The notes under the pieces: model-generated
Databases searched by the model: none
Told to the model about the DNA's origin: nothing
What the model saw: the letters and a program-made list of their open reading frames with translations, nothing else
DNA from: Branchipolynoe longqiensis
Lineage: Eukaryota; Annelida; Polychaeta; Phyllodocida; Polynoidae
Assembly: GCA_030323885.1 (NCBI GenBank)
Contig: CM059193.1
Span: forward strand, 73,135,543-73,199,542
DNA: 64,000 bases
Direction: 5' to 3'
Translations under genes and position numbers: made by a program
Shown: piece after piece, positions 42,180 to 53,474 of the stretch
Layout of the letters: every line of letters begins with the position of its first letter
Numbering within the stretch: position 1 is the stretch's first letter

Positions 42180-42930
42180 AATAACAGGGCTAAGACGGCT
42201 CACTCAGCCTGTACTGTGTAATCAAGAGAACAGCCAGTGCACCAGGTGGTGGGTTTGATCATTTTGATAGTGTTATAGTGGGTTGTGCGAATTGTGTGTG
42301 TGCTTGAGTGTGTGTGTGTGTGTCAGTGTGCTGGAAGAAGGATGCTGGGGAAATGTGTGTATGGTGGAGGGTGGAGAGGGTGGAGAGGTAGAGGGGGTAG
42401 CAGTGATGGTGGGAGTTTTATAGGAGTAGCAACATGCAACCAGTGGGGACCCCCCCCCAGCTTACATCAGGGAGGGGGTCATGAGGTGTGGTGTGAGAGT
42501 GCCGACTGAGGTGGGTGAGGAGTGGGAGGGGTAGGGGGAGAGGGAGTGCAGGGGAGGAAGAGGGAGTGGGGTAGGAAAGGGGAGGAGAGGGGGAGCGCGA
42601 GGAGGAGACAGAGAGGGAGTGCAGGGGAGGAAGAGGGAATGTGGGGGGAGGGGAGGTGGAGAGGAAGGGGGGGGGGGGGAAGGGGGAGGAGAGGGAGGTG
42701 TGGAGGAATGAGGGAGGGCAGGGCAGAGGGAGGTGGGGACCAGGTAGTAGGTGCAACATTGGCATCCAAATGACAAGCAATCTCTCTTTTTTTATTTTAA
42801 ACTCACCCTCTCGCCTTGTATGTGTTTACATGTAAAACACCAGCCAGCAGTCAGGCTGATCAAACCAACCACAAGATGACACTGCAAAATTTACATTACC
42901 ATGGGAGAGATAGGGAGTGAGCCATCTTAG
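42180..42930. repeat. interspersed repeat shared with 24900-25440, with purine tract
   Basis: Repeat words at 42192-42275 and 42815-42930 match the 25 kb copy. Between them 42340-42745 is almost pure purine (GGAGG, GGGAGGAGAGG), giving Pro/Ser-rich frames on the minus strand that I regard as compositional. Confidence 0.65.
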
Positions 42931-43151
42931 TGTTATAGGGTCTTTGCTCAAATGCAGTAACTCAGGAAATCAAAATGTCAACAGTTGACTGCAATTAATT
43001 ACTCGCTTCAGAAAAAAACACCCAGTTGTTAGGTAATAAAGCTTGGTCGCAGTCACGAATTGGATTCAAAGCATATCATTTCTTGTATTGTCTGTTTATA
43101 TAATATTATGATATAGCGCATATAATACACATACATTATGTATTGCATATA

Positions 43152-43345
43152 TAGTGAAACCTCTCTAAATTGGCCGACCTAGGGATCGACTTTAAATGGT
43201 CCATTTTGTGAAGTGGTCGGTTTAGGGAGTTTTTTTTATCATTAGAATGGTATTGTATCGGCAATCGTTTGGAAGCCAAATATAGTAATCGATATAGGGG
43301 AGTGATCGATCTGTGGACATGATCGGCTAGAGAGGTTTTACTCTA
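43152..43345. mobile_element. pogo/Tc1-like MITE, diverged
   Basis: Ends TAGTGAAACCTCTCTAA and CTAGAGAGGTTTTACTCTA; the interior matches the family. Confidence 0.85.
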
Positions 43346-43479
43346 GTGTGTAATATACATTATGAACACATACATAAGTTATTCTATATAGTAACCGTAC
43401 CATGCTGTAATAGCAGAAGACAAAGGTAAAGTCACTGAATGTAATGCCATACTAATATTTTGTGCATATTATTTTGTCC

Positions 43480-44170
43480 GCACTAAACAATTACTGCTTG
43501 TTTGTTGTCTGTTGGGGATTTTACATCCTAGCAACACCTAGGGTCATACCAACATGGCTACCGACTTGTGGTAGTGAAATTCATGGTGACTGCCCCATTG
43601 GGAGACCAGGATGCCAGCACCCGATATCCGACTCAATCACATTATCCTGATATTGAGCAAAGAAAGTTTGTTTTATTTAACAACACCTCTAGAGCACATT
43701 GATTTTTATCATCGGCTATTGGACGTCAACCATATGGTCATTCTGACATATTTCTTTGGATGAAACCTGCTGCCGCCACATAGGCTATTCTTTCTGATAA
43801 GCAGCAAGGGATCTTTTATATGCACTTTCCCACAGACAGGACAGCACATACCACAGCCTTTGATGAACCAGTTGTGGACCACTGGTTGGAAGGGAAAATA
43901 TCCCAAACAGCAAATGCGTTCACTGAGCAGGATCGATCGGATGACCCACACCTTCACAGGTGGACACTCTACTGCCTGAGCTAAGTCCCACTCCCCTGAT
44001 ACTGAGCATAGCAGTTCTTGCCCATTCTTAGTATGTTGAGTACCAGGCTAGGTAACGACAACTATCTATTTTGTAAGGAATTGGTTTGACTTGGCCAGGT
44101 TTCGAACTCCCAACCTTCCGTACAGGAAGCCAGTTGACGCTCTGACCAATTTGGCCACCACATCAGGTGA
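43480..44170 (-). mobile_element. SINE-A interrupted by another SINE
   Basis: Tail and body at 43480-43659; the body continues at 44001 and the head ends near 44165 (GGTGGCCAAATTGGTCAGAG in sense), a variant head. Confidence 0.85.
43660..43995 (-). mobile_element. SINE-C-like repeat inserted in SINE-A
   Basis: Starts AAGTTTGTTTTATTTAACA, contains ATCGGCTATTGGACGTCAAC and GCAAGGGATCTTTTATATGC, and resembles a SINE I recall as common in mollusc genomes. Flanked by a 13 bp duplication with one mismatch, CTGATATTGAGCA / CTGATACTGAGCA (43647-43659, 43996-44008). Confidence 0.85.
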
Positions 44171-44215
44171 CACCGCTACCAGTGGATACAATATACTGCT
44201 TGTGTTACGCATTAA

Positions 44216-44547
44216 AGTTGCATAGTCCGATGGTTTTGAGTTTCTCTCATTTTCTGAAATAAACATATTAGGTTGATCGTTTTAATCTACCTTACTCTAG
44301 TTTGAAGTAACTTTCATTTTAAATCACTAACTTTTGAGATATTTGAAATGGAAACATGCTAAATTAATTTTGGCAAGCTTGCCATAGGCTTCTGCAGTAA
44401 CAACTTCTATTAATTGACTCAGTATCCCCTTATATGTGATGACAAATGTTTAATAAGTGCACCAGCATCTAAGTTAGACATCTAGAATAAAATCTAGATA
44501 ATTGTTTTGGTTTTGAAAATGTTATGTTTTCATCGAACTATGCAGCT
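44216..44547. mobile_element. TTAA-flanked MITE, copy with lost right TTAA
   Basis: TTAA at 44212-44215, ends AGTTGCATAGTCCGATGG and CATCGAACTATGCAGCT; the right flank is CACACACA, so the duplication was lost or never complete. The central palindrome is shortened. Confidence 0.85.
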
Positions 44548-44789
44548 TCACACACATACACACCACAAAAACCACACCACAAACCCAAGCACATACTTGA
44601 CCAAATATCAGTTGCATGGGAATGACCCACTTGTTGGGATAGCCAACCATGCAGTCATATGGTATGCGGCATCATTTGTAACACCATATTACAATGGGGC
44701 GCGGTTGCAGTTAGTACCCATACCAATCTTGTGCATCCAATGATACTTTTTTTGTTCTTTTTTTCTTTTTTGCCCATTAGTTAGTTGTT

Positions 44790-45080
44790 TATGCAGGGGA
44801 AATTTCAGTCATAGACGACTGGTCTTCCTCATTCCACTGCTGGTCGATAGAAAGCCCGAGCCTACACTTTTACCGACCCAAGGGATTTTTAACCTCCCAC
44901 ACCACATAGACATGGTATGAGAGCAACCAGCCTTTGATGACGCTGTAAGTTATACACAGCGGTGGAACTCCAAATTGGCAGAGCTGGGGGCACGGGGAAT
45001 CGAACCGCTGACCCTCAGATTAGGAGTCTGACCTAGAAAAAAGTCAGACACTCTAACCACTCCGCCACAGACGAACTTTC
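44790..45080 (-). mobile_element. SINE-B, full-length copy
   Basis: Sense head TCGTCTGTGGCGGAGTGGTT then AGAGTGTCTGAC, and B box GGTTCGATTCC; the body extends to AAATTTCCCCTGCATAAAC. The A-box region TGGCGGAGTGG resembles tRNA-Ser/Leu. Confidence 0.9.
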
Positions 45081-45435
45081 ATTTTGTGTATGAAATTGTG
45101 CTTTATCTACAAATTTCACATTTTTAGACTCTTTTTTTTTTTTTGTATTCTGTAATAATGCTGTCCCTTGCTGTATTTACGACATGTTTACTGGATGGCA
45201 ACACTAGAATGAACGTGTTTTCCTGCACAAAATGTGTTTTCATGTATGAAATGCGCTTTTGTATACAACACACACTACTATCCCATTAATGCCGAGCACC
45301 AGGCTAGGTGGCGACAAGTATAAATTTTGTGAGTCTTTCGCTTACATAAAATTTGACTTTGTGTATGCTTATTTGCCACATTCTCCATCCACCATGTAAA
45401 TTGTACCAGACATCCAAACTGTACTTTGGACTTCC

Positions 45436-45780
45436 AAGATGCACTTCCGGTAGTTCAAAATGCACTTCTGGTAGTTCAAAGTGCACTTCCGGTAGTTCAA
45501 AATTCACTTCCGGTAGTTCAAAATGCACTTCCGTTAGTTCAAAATGCACTTCCGGTAGTTCAAAATGCACTTCCGGTAGTTCAACGTGTATTCCGGGTTA
45601 GAATAAAATGCACTTCCGGTAGTTCAACATGTATTCCGGGTTAGAATAAAATGCACTTCCGGTAGTTCAAAGTGCATTTCCAGTAGTACAAAGTGCCCTT
45701 CCGGTAGTCCAAATTGTACTTCCTGTAGTACAAAGTGCACTTCCGGTAGTACAAAATATACTTCAGGCAGTAAATATAGT
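45436..45780. repeat. 21 bp minisatellite
   Basis: The unit CACTTCCGGTAGTTCAAAATG repeats about eight times with little change to 45590, then degenerates to about 45780. 21 bp is a multiple of three, so all frames stay open and give seven-residue repeats (for example HFELPEV on the minus strand). No start, splice site or flanking exon supports a gene. Confidence 0.95.
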
Positions 45781-45789
45781 GCAAAATCT

Positions 45790-46530
45790 ATTTTAAGTAG
45801 AATAAACCATTCCAGCCACGCGGTGCATCATGGGATGCGTAGAAAGAAAAAAAAAATGCGAGAAGCACATGTTAATACACTGGGTCAGCTATGAAATGTG
45901 CTAGTTTCAGCTCATCTCAGCTCTTGTTTGAAACATAGACTACCAACTAAAAATATATATATATAATAAATTAAGATACTAATCTTTTATCCAGCATTGC
46001 ATTTACATCAATATAATCAGCACATGTTATGCCATGTGCATTTAGATTTAGACAAATATGGGCACTCAGACTAGTGTTAGAGCCATAACCAGACTTAGTT
46101 TTACTTATTTTATTCATGTTTTTATTTATATCATTTGGTTACTGGCATATGTAGAACTATAAAATGAGTAGGGTTAATCAGATATTGGTTATATATTTCT
46201 CTGAAACAATTGTCTATTGACACATTTGGCATTTTAATATTTAGAATAAGAATTAATAATGGTGATGTGGATATCAAAGTGACTGATAGTTTTGTGTGGA
46301 ATTGTATGTTTCTTAGCTCAAAACATTTAACTATGACTAGTTTTGTCTTTCGCTATATTCATCAGATCATTATATTGCATGTTCGCACACATGTTTATGC
46401 CAAATTGTTATGTATTTCTATTCATTTTGAATAAAAATCAAAAGTTTTGCTGTATGCGTATCGGCAAACTCAATGGCCGCACGCATTTGCTTTGCTGCCA
46501 ACGCTGTTTTCAGCGCATGCGCAGTCGGAC
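45790..46530 (-). repeat. 0.74 kb interspersed repeat, uninterrupted copy
   Basis: Reverse complement matches 58150-58743 plus 61105-61165. One end carries a stretch related to the 0.2 kb tandem unit (AATTAATAGAAATAC words). AT-rich, non-coding. Confidence 0.75.
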
Positions 46531-46761
46531 CGGTGATGTCATCTATTCCTGATCAGATTGCACCCACTGTGAGGACAGACCCTAGATAGCACCTGCCACC
46601 CTGACGTCACCAGGGGCCCGCTCTCAGGTCATGTCAGTTCATGTGTGCTGGTGCATGACCACCGTACACAAGCAGGGTGACAGCGACCTCTAGCGTGCTG
46701 TTCAAGGTGTGGCTCTCCCCGGGTTTATAGACCCATTTCATATGACGTCAGTATAGGTATC

Positions 46762-47057
46762 TAGGGCCGCGTTCAGGGTCCGTCTCGGCGACGCTTTTTG
46801 GCTTATTTGCGTTCAGGTTGCGTCTCGGCGACGTCTCGGCGATGCCTCCCTTTTCAGTCAGGAGACAAAAAGCGCCTCGAAAATGGCCGCCGTCTCCAGT
46901 GGTTTCAGCCTATCACAGCACAGCTTTCCCATTGCAAATGGCCACCGCCTATGGGGGCGGCCATTTTCGAGACAACAAACTGCCTTTGCCGTTCAGACTA
47001 GCATGACGTCAGGCCCATGGCCGAGGCGCCTCCGAGACGGAGCCTGAATGCGGCCTA
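46762..47057. mobile_element. TIR element (GGCCGCGTTCAGG ends)
   Basis: Ends GGGCCGCGTTCAGGGTCC-like and GGAGCCTGAATGCGGCC; GTCTCGGCGACG words near both ends; flanking TAG on each side. It is inserted in the end of a 39708-type element (TATAGACCCATTTCATATGA at 46727). Confidence 0.75.
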
Positions 47058-47323
47058 GGTCTGTGCGCACGCCTTTTGTGTTGATAGTTCACTTTGCCAC
47101 CTGTTGGCGTCTGTGGTTTGGGGATGGTGTTCGTGCGTCTGTATAGCCTAGTAACATCTAAGGTCATATCCCACGATGTGTACCTTATGAGCAACTAGAA
47201 AGTGAGTGTTCAACCCATTTGGTCTTGCCGCCTGTTAATTGGGAAATATTTTGCAGCAGATACTTTCCATTAGGAAAATTTGACAGTATGCCTTCATGGT
47301 ATACATTCGCTTACTATGCAGAT

Positions 47324-47356
47324 TGTTTGTTTGCTGGGGTTTTATGTCCTAGTAAC
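47324..47356 (-). mobile_element. SINE-A tail, left half of a SINE split by the gypsy element
   Basis: TTTGCTGGGGTTTTATGTCC then TAGTAAC; continues at 52788. Confidence 0.85.
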
Positions 47357-47483
47357 TGTAATATATGAGTCGACACGGAGAGATCTAGTTCATGACTGGC
47401 GTTTATTCATCGTCCGTTGTCCCTGGTTACATTCCATACCATGCTGGTTATCTGCGTGTCCCGGTTCGCCTACATACATTACA
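47357..47483 (-). repeat. 3' LTR of the gypsy element
   Basis: 127 bp, TGTAAT..ATTACA termini, preceded in element orientation by the polypurine tract at about 47484-47493. It differs from the 5' LTR only at two bases near one end. Confidence 0.95.
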
Positions 47484-48407
47484 TCCTCCTTTCATTAGTT
47501 TTATTGATTTCATTAATTTTAAATAATTACATGAACTCTTAAACACCTCCAAACCCTATGAAGAATGCAACGTTACACTGAGACATGACATATGCGACTC
47601 TACACTCATCCCATATGTGAATGAGCATCTTAAATACTATGCATGTCATTCGTATAGATAGTAACATCATTCTCATAAATAGTAACATCAGTCTTATAGA
47701 TAGTAACATCAGTCTTATAAATAGTAACATCAGTCTTATAAATATTAACGTTTCGACCACTATCGCATATCGATAATTGTATATGTAATGCATTCTCAAT
47801 AGCCCAATAACCACATCAACTTTTAACAGCGTAACAAATACAGTACCTATTTTGCCATTTCAGTGGAACTGATAACTGCCTAGGTTCTTAAGAATTCACA
47901 TACTTTATTAAACTTATGTTGTACTCAAACAATTGGCACTTTGGGTGACTGTTGACTTGAATAGTGTGATGTATGAACAATGACTTGATTCACATTTAGG
48001 AGTACATAAACATTCGTGACGCCTAGCTGTGAACCATGATACAATAGATCGTACATCATTTCCTGTCCAGTAAATACGGGATGGTTAACAGTGTAGATGT
48101 CCCATCTTAACATGTATATAGTCAAATGCTGCCTTGAGTACGCCTATTGCCGTTTTAATGCTCCGGTAGGGAAATGTGTTTCGCATTGCCGACAAATTTT
48201 TGGATCGTGATTTTTTCATGATACAACTTTGCATCAAGGCATGTCTTCATATCACAGAAAGTTATAGCTATTGTATTTAACTTATAACACAGTTAACGGC
48301 GTCAGGGTTGAGTCACATGGTATGATATCAGTTCCTATATTTTCAATATGCTGTCCTACATACAACGTTGAACTTATATATTAGTACATACATAAATACT
48401 AATGGTA
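47484..48407 (-). other. non-coding 3' region of the gypsy element
   Basis: Lies between the integrase stop and the polypurine tract. It holds a 21 bp tandem repeat (AGTAACATCAGTCTTATAAAT) at about 47657-47745. No env-like frame is seen. Confidence 0.7.
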
Positions 48408-50363
48408 TTATGACTGGTCATTTATTCCTAGTCTTTGTATGGGACGAACAACTCGGCCGTATCGTGTAGTATATTGGTGTGTGTTTGTTTTTAATTCAGG
48501 TCTAATAGGGTGGGTGTCACCCTTATGTGAGATGAAAATGTGTTTTCGATTTCGCCTAATTATATCGTTTTGTTTATTTACCATAGTGTAATCTCTAGGG
48601 CCAGGTGTGTTTGTTTCTACAATTCTACCTGAAGCCCATCCTCCTTTGTGATGGAGATATCGTACCTCGTCTCCGGTATGCAACTTGTGGTGTTCATGTC
48701 CTGCACAGGTATCAAAGTATTTCTTTTGATTCTGCTGTATTCTGCGTATTTCAGTGTTGTTTGTATATTTGCAACTTGGTTTCAAATGTGTTTCTAAAAT
48801 CGGTAACCGTGTCCATAGTTTACGGGACATGAGTAGTTGTGCCGGGGATGCACCAAGGCCCTGGATTGTGGTGTTTCGATAATTTAAAAGTGCAATATTG
48901 GCATCTTTGCCGTCCAGTAGAGATTTTTTTATCATCAATTTTACAGTTTGTACGTATCTTTCTACCTGGCCGTTACTTTGCGGGAACATTGGGTTTGTAA
49001 ATTTAGGTGTGAAACCGTAGTTATGTGCAAACTGTAGGTACTCTGCGCTGTTAATTTGTGGACCGTTGTCTGATACTACTGTGTTCGGAATGCCATATCT
49101 GCAAAACATTTGCTTCAAATTTCTTATTATGGCCTGACTTGTGGTTGATGTTAACTCTACTATTTCCGGAAACTTTGTATAATAGTCAATGACTAACAGG
49201 AAATTCACCTTGTTAACAGTAAACAAATCTACGCCTAGTTTATAATATGGAATACATGTAATGTCATGACTCATCAAAGGTTCAGAATGTTGTTTGTGTC
49301 GGTACTCCTGGCAAAGTTGACACTGTGAAACCTTGTCCTCGATTTGATTACTTATTCCAGGCCAAAAGACGTTGTCTCTAGCCAACTGCTTACATTTCAC
49401 TATGCCTAAGTGTGACTCGTGAATTTTATTTAGCATATCTCTCTGCATGGTCTTTGGTATTATAATACGATTATCTTTTAATAACACATCGTCTTGTATT
49501 GTTATGTCATTTCTATAGGTAAAAAATGGTTTTACACTCTGACTGAGGCCAGCGCTACTTTTTGGCCACCCATGTTTTGCTAACAACACAAGCTGCTGCA
49601 ATGTTTTATCCTTGTCCAATTCTTGCCTTACTTTAGCTATATTGTTCACTTCCATATCGATTGCGGCCACGGTTATGTCTGTGTCGAACAAGTTGTTCGG
49701 TGTTGTCAACGTGGTGTGAGCCCTGGACAGCGCGTCTGCAAAATACATCAGCGTGCCCTTAACATGTATTACTTGTAGATTGTAATTTTGTAACCGCATT
49801 CTCATGCGTTGCATGCGTGCTGATAGTGTGTGTATGGGCTTATTCATAATGGCTACCAAGGGTTTGTGGTCGGTTTGAATAGTCACCTCTTTCCCGTATA
49901 TGTACTCATGAAACTTCCTGCACCCAAAGCAAATGGCTAACAGTTCTTTTTCAATTACTGCATAATTTGTTTGTGTGTTATCTAATGCCTTGGACGCCAT
50001 TGCGACCGGTCTATTTTCTTGAAATAAGGTCGCCCCAAGGCCAGATTTAGATGCATCTACTTGAAGGACAATATCTTTTTTCACATCAAAAATTTTTTAA
50101 ACGGGTGCTCTTGTTAACAATTCTTTAAGTTTGTCGAATGCATAAATTTGTTCTTCTTGCCAATGCCAGGCGACATCTTTAGTTAGTATTATTCTTAATG
50201 GCTTAGCTAATTCCGCCATGTTGGGAATAAATTTGTTGACATATCCGACCATTCCCAAAAACCGTTGGACAGCTTTTTTGTCCGTGGGTGTTGGCATGTC
50301 TATGATAGCTTGTACTCTTTCTTTGCTTGGCAATAATCCGTTGGACGTTATTAAATGTCCCAC
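48408..50363 (-). pseudogene. gypsy pol: RT thumb, RNase H and integrase
   Basis: One frame interrupted by a single TAA at 50099-50097, probably a Leu codon change. The upstream 88 codons hold the RT connection (VQRFLGMVGYVNKFIPNMAE). In the 558-codon remainder, RNase H has D10, E45, D72 and D117; the integrase zinc domain has H222, H225, C255 and C258; and the catalytic core has D286, D339 (VVSDNG) and E375 (QSNGQVERY). The tail is basic, with no chromodomain visible. The integrase would join element DNA to the genome. Apart from the stop, catalytic residues are all present. Confidence 0.9.
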
Positions 50364-50388
50364 ATAGTTTACCTGTCTTTTACAAATT

Positions 50389-51090
50389 TTAGACTTTTTT
50401 TGGGTTCAATCTCAGATCGAATTTACGGGCCCTGTCCAGTACTGACCTTAGTCTTACGTTGTGTTCTTGTATGTCTTTACCGTATACTAGTATATCGTCA
50501 GTTATCACATTTACACCGTCCAAATCACCTAATATATTGTTCATCTCTTGAATAAATATGTCTCCGGCCGTTTTTATGCCAAATGGCAACCTGGTATATC
50601 GATACCGACCCCTAGGTGTATTGAAGGTGCATAATTTAGAACTTTCATTATCCAACTCAATCTGCCAATAGCCACTGTTGGCATCAATGACCGAAAAATA
50701 TTCTGCCCCACTTGTGTTAGCTACTACTTCTTCTATCGTACGTGTTGGATATGGGCCTCTTAATATTGCTTTATTTAATTTAGTAGGGTCCAAACATATT
50801 CGTATTTTACCTGGTTTTCTTACTATAGTGATGGAGTTCACCCATGGAGTCGGTTCATTTTGTTCTACTATTACTTTGAGATCTAACATCCTATTTAATT
50901 CTTGACGGACATCATTTATTATGGCCGATGGTATGCGCCTAGGAGCATCAACGACTGGGGCTACATTGTTGTCAACATGAATATGCGCATTTACTTTAAT
51001 TCTGCCTAAACCTTTGAATACATCACTATACATATTTACCAATTTATCACTTGATGTGGTTGAATATGCTACAGTGTTTATGGAGTCAAG
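50389..51090 (-). pseudogene. gypsy pol: reverse transcriptase palm and fingers
   Basis: Contains LNRMLDLKVIVEQNEPTPWV, KIRICLDPTKLNKAI, the catalytic segment YFSVIDANSGYWQIELD (first Asp), RLPFGIKTAGDIFIQEM, and VITDDILVYG in place of the usual YxDD. The frame ends in a run of seven A (about 50396-50402) where one extra base shifts the frame into the downstream pol segment. It polymerises element cDNA when intact. Confidence 0.9.
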
Positions 51091-51540
51091 TCTCACCCAC
51101 ACCTCAATTAACATGAGGAGGGAGCTGTCACCGATACTCCAATAAGATCGACTGTAGAGGAGCAGGATGCACTCTGGAGGGCGCATCGCGACCCGAAATA
51201 CACGCAACTGGTCCCTAGTGGCATATTGAGACAAACCACATTCCATCCACACATCAAGTGATAACTTTTAAAATTTTTTTGATTAAAGATGGTTATGTTT
51301 TTTTGTTAAATTTGGTATAAGATGTATTCTATTATGAAGACGTGCCAATGAACTCTTCACCTGTGTACACGACCATATCTCCGCCATCAATCCCAACATA
51401 GACCACCACCCACCAGAGACACACACCACACCCCTCAAGACCGGCCTGACCACTCACCCTCTGGCGCCTAACGCTCCCGCCCGTCCTTACTCTCCAACCC
51501 TCCACCCCCAATGACCAGTCACGTAGGCGGGAAAACCTCC
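51091..51540 (-). other. non-homologous segment between protease and RT
   Basis: Codons resembling gypsy protease stop at about 51541 and those resembling RT resume near 51090. The segment between is unlike pol, with stops, an AT-rich core (51255-51335) and a GC/CA-rich part (51370-51510). Probably a secondary insertion or a rearranged linker; its ends show no clear TIR. Confidence 0.5.
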
Positions 51541-52355
51541 CCATGAGGTTTTATACGGTGTCCAGCGTACGTTATCAAGTGACAACGCGTGGGAGTCATG
51601 GTCACGTTGTCCATTTGATCGTAAATCCTCCGTGGCACGATGTTCGCCTCCGAACCGGTATCAAGTTTGAACTTGATTATCGTATTGTTCACTACGATAT
51701 CCGCGTACCATAGATCCTCCTTTTCGTCGTTGTTATCCTGTAATGCACAAACGAACAAATCGTGACTGGTGTCGTCCTCCTGGTATGGTCGCGTCCATTC
51801 GTGCTGTTCGTCATGGTGCTGTATGTTGACTTCATTCACTGTCGACTGTCTATTTGTATTACTTCTACACACTTTGACGAAATGTCCCACTTTTCCACAG
51901 CCTGTACACTGTTTGTCCTTAGCAGGACACCTACCACTGAAATGTACGTCTCCGCAATTCGGACACTTGATTTTCGCATTGTTTGACCCGTATTGTTGAC
52001 GTTGCGATGCTCGTCTCCAAGGTGGCACACGACGTTGTGACGTCATGCTAGAACTAATTCTTGATAACGCGTCGACGTTTTCATTCGAATCACTGTCTGC
52101 ATTTCCAGTCAACAAACCTGCCTTGTGTTCACTAAGCCGACACATCGATATGCACAATTCCAATGTCAAGTTATGAGACTGTAATAATCGATCTCTCAAT
52201 ACGTTGCTTTTCACTCCGCACACAATTCTGTCACAGAGTAACAAATCTTCCAGTAACTCGTATTGACAGTGTGATATGCGGTTACGTAGCTCCCTAATGT
52301 AAGTGTCCATACTTTCGTGTGTCTGAAATAGGGAGTTAAACTGGTAACGTACCAC
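51541..52355 (-). pseudogene. gypsy gag C-terminus and aspartic protease
   Basis: Begins in gag (YQFNSLFQTHESMDTYIREL), then two zinc knuckles (Cys-X2-Cys-X3-His-X4-Cys and Cys-X2-Cys-X4-His-X4-Cys), then a protease with active-site LDTGSEANIV. The protease flap and second half are cut off by the segment at 51091-51540. Gag packages RNA and protease matures the polyprotein. Confidence 0.9.
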
Positions 52356-52357
52356 TG

Positions 52358-52666
52358 TTATGTTCGTCTTCCCTTCGCAAAATATACTTTAAATGCCTCA
52401 ATCAGTACTGCAATTTTGTCTCGGTCCGCGGCTTCAATGTTGAGCGTTCTGTGGATTTTCTGTGCCTCTGGTCCAGCGACATGGAGAAAGACGCAACACT
52501 GTACTTTCTCCGTTTTCGCCGCTACTCCTGCTGATACGGCGTAAATTTTGTATGAATCAATCCACTGGGTCCAGTTTAGAGTGAGGTTGCCTTCCAAGTC
52601 CAGTGGCAATGGGGGTTTTAATCCAGAGAGAGCCATCTCACTTGTCAGGCAAGCCACATCTGACAT
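52358..52666 (-). pseudogene. gypsy gag N-terminus
   Basis: 102 codons with a capsid-like opening (PLPLDLEGNLTLNWTQWIDS). The first ATG falls inside the LTR; an internal Met near residue 11 is an alternative start. The frame ends by a one-base shift in a GGGAAG context (about 52362-52370), after which gag continues in the frame of 51541-52355. Confidence 0.85.
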
Positions 52667-52787
52667 ATATGAGTCGACACGGAGAGATCTAGTTCATGAC
52701 TGGCGTTTATTCATCGTCCGTTGTCCCTGGTTACATTCCATACCATGCTGGTTATCTGCGTGTCCCGGTTCGCCTACATACATTACA
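52661..52787 (-). repeat. 5' LTR of the gypsy element
   Basis: 127 bp; 125 of 127 positions equal the 3' LTR. The two differences are at the gag-proximal border (TGTCA instead of TTACA), next to where the primer-binding site should begin. A TGG-starting primer site is not clearly seen immediately after it. Confidence 0.9.
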
Positions 52788-53085
52788 GTAACATCCATGG
52801 TCATATCAGGATGGGTACCGACTTGTGACAGTGTGCAGTCATGGTGACTTTATAGTGCTGCCCCACTGGGAGACCAGGCCGCCAGCACCATGACCTGCTA
52901 TCCCACTCAGTCACATTATCCTCACACTGAGCCAACCAGTCCTTGCCCTAACCTAATAATGCCTCGCGCCTCGCTGGGAAGCGACAAGCATCAATTTTTA
53001 AGTCATTGGCTTGACTCGACCAGGGTTCGAACCCACGATCTACCAACACGGGAGACGGACGCTCTAACTCATACAGCCAATCCTG
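52788..53085 (-). mobile_element. SINE-A, right half of the split copy
   Basis: Resumes at GTAACATCCATGGTCATATC and runs through B box GGGTTCGAACCC to the head near 53085. Confidence 0.9.
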
Positions 53086-53199
53086 CGTTGAAAACAAGCA
53101 CCCTCGCGGGAGCTTATACGTTATGGGCAGAATAAAAGACTTGTCACAAAAAAACAACACACAAAAATCCTTCTGGTTAATTAGATAGTGAATTCATGC

Positions 53200-53474
53200 A
53201 TATGGTAGTCGTGGTGGTGGGGTTACGGGTTGGTAAAAATGCTACCATAGCCACAGAAATATGAATACTTATATATAATTTGGTAATTATAAAGGTAGGA
53301 ACCCCCATGTGACGTACCAAGAGGTACATAGATATAAATGCCATATTAGGTCATATACAGTGCAGTATGGAGTATACTTGTTTATTTTTATTTTTTAAAT
53401 ATAGCCAGTCATGTGCCGCATACCGCGTAGAAGGAATCCTCCCATTCGCATACCGCGTAGAAGAAATCTTAGCT
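53200..53474. mobile_element. right part of a 37897-type TIR element
   Basis: Matches 38255-38530 with small changes, ending GCATACCGCGTAGAAGAAAT. The left half is absent. Confidence 0.8.

Larger units (their letters stand above)
47357..52787 (-). mobile_element. Ty3/gypsy-type LTR retrotransposon, full-length but damaged
   Basis: 5431 bp with two 127 bp LTRs and a 5 bp target duplication GTAAC (47352-47356, 52788-52792). Order on the minus strand: 5' LTR, gag with zinc knuckles, protease, RT, RNase H, integrase, about 0.9 kb non-coding, polypurine tract AAAGGAGGA, 3' LTR. RT before RNase H before integrase defines Ty3/gypsy. It carries one gag frameshift, one RT frameshift, one nonsense codon and an extra segment between protease and RT. 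Confidence 0.95.

Noticed and set aside
42418..42780. Several proline/serine-rich minus-strand frames
   Set aside because: All are translations of one purine/pyrimidine tract, with three frames open at once.
47484..48407. Possible envelope gene in the gypsy element
   Set aside because: No frame of useful length; the stretch has a 21 bp tandem repeat and stops.
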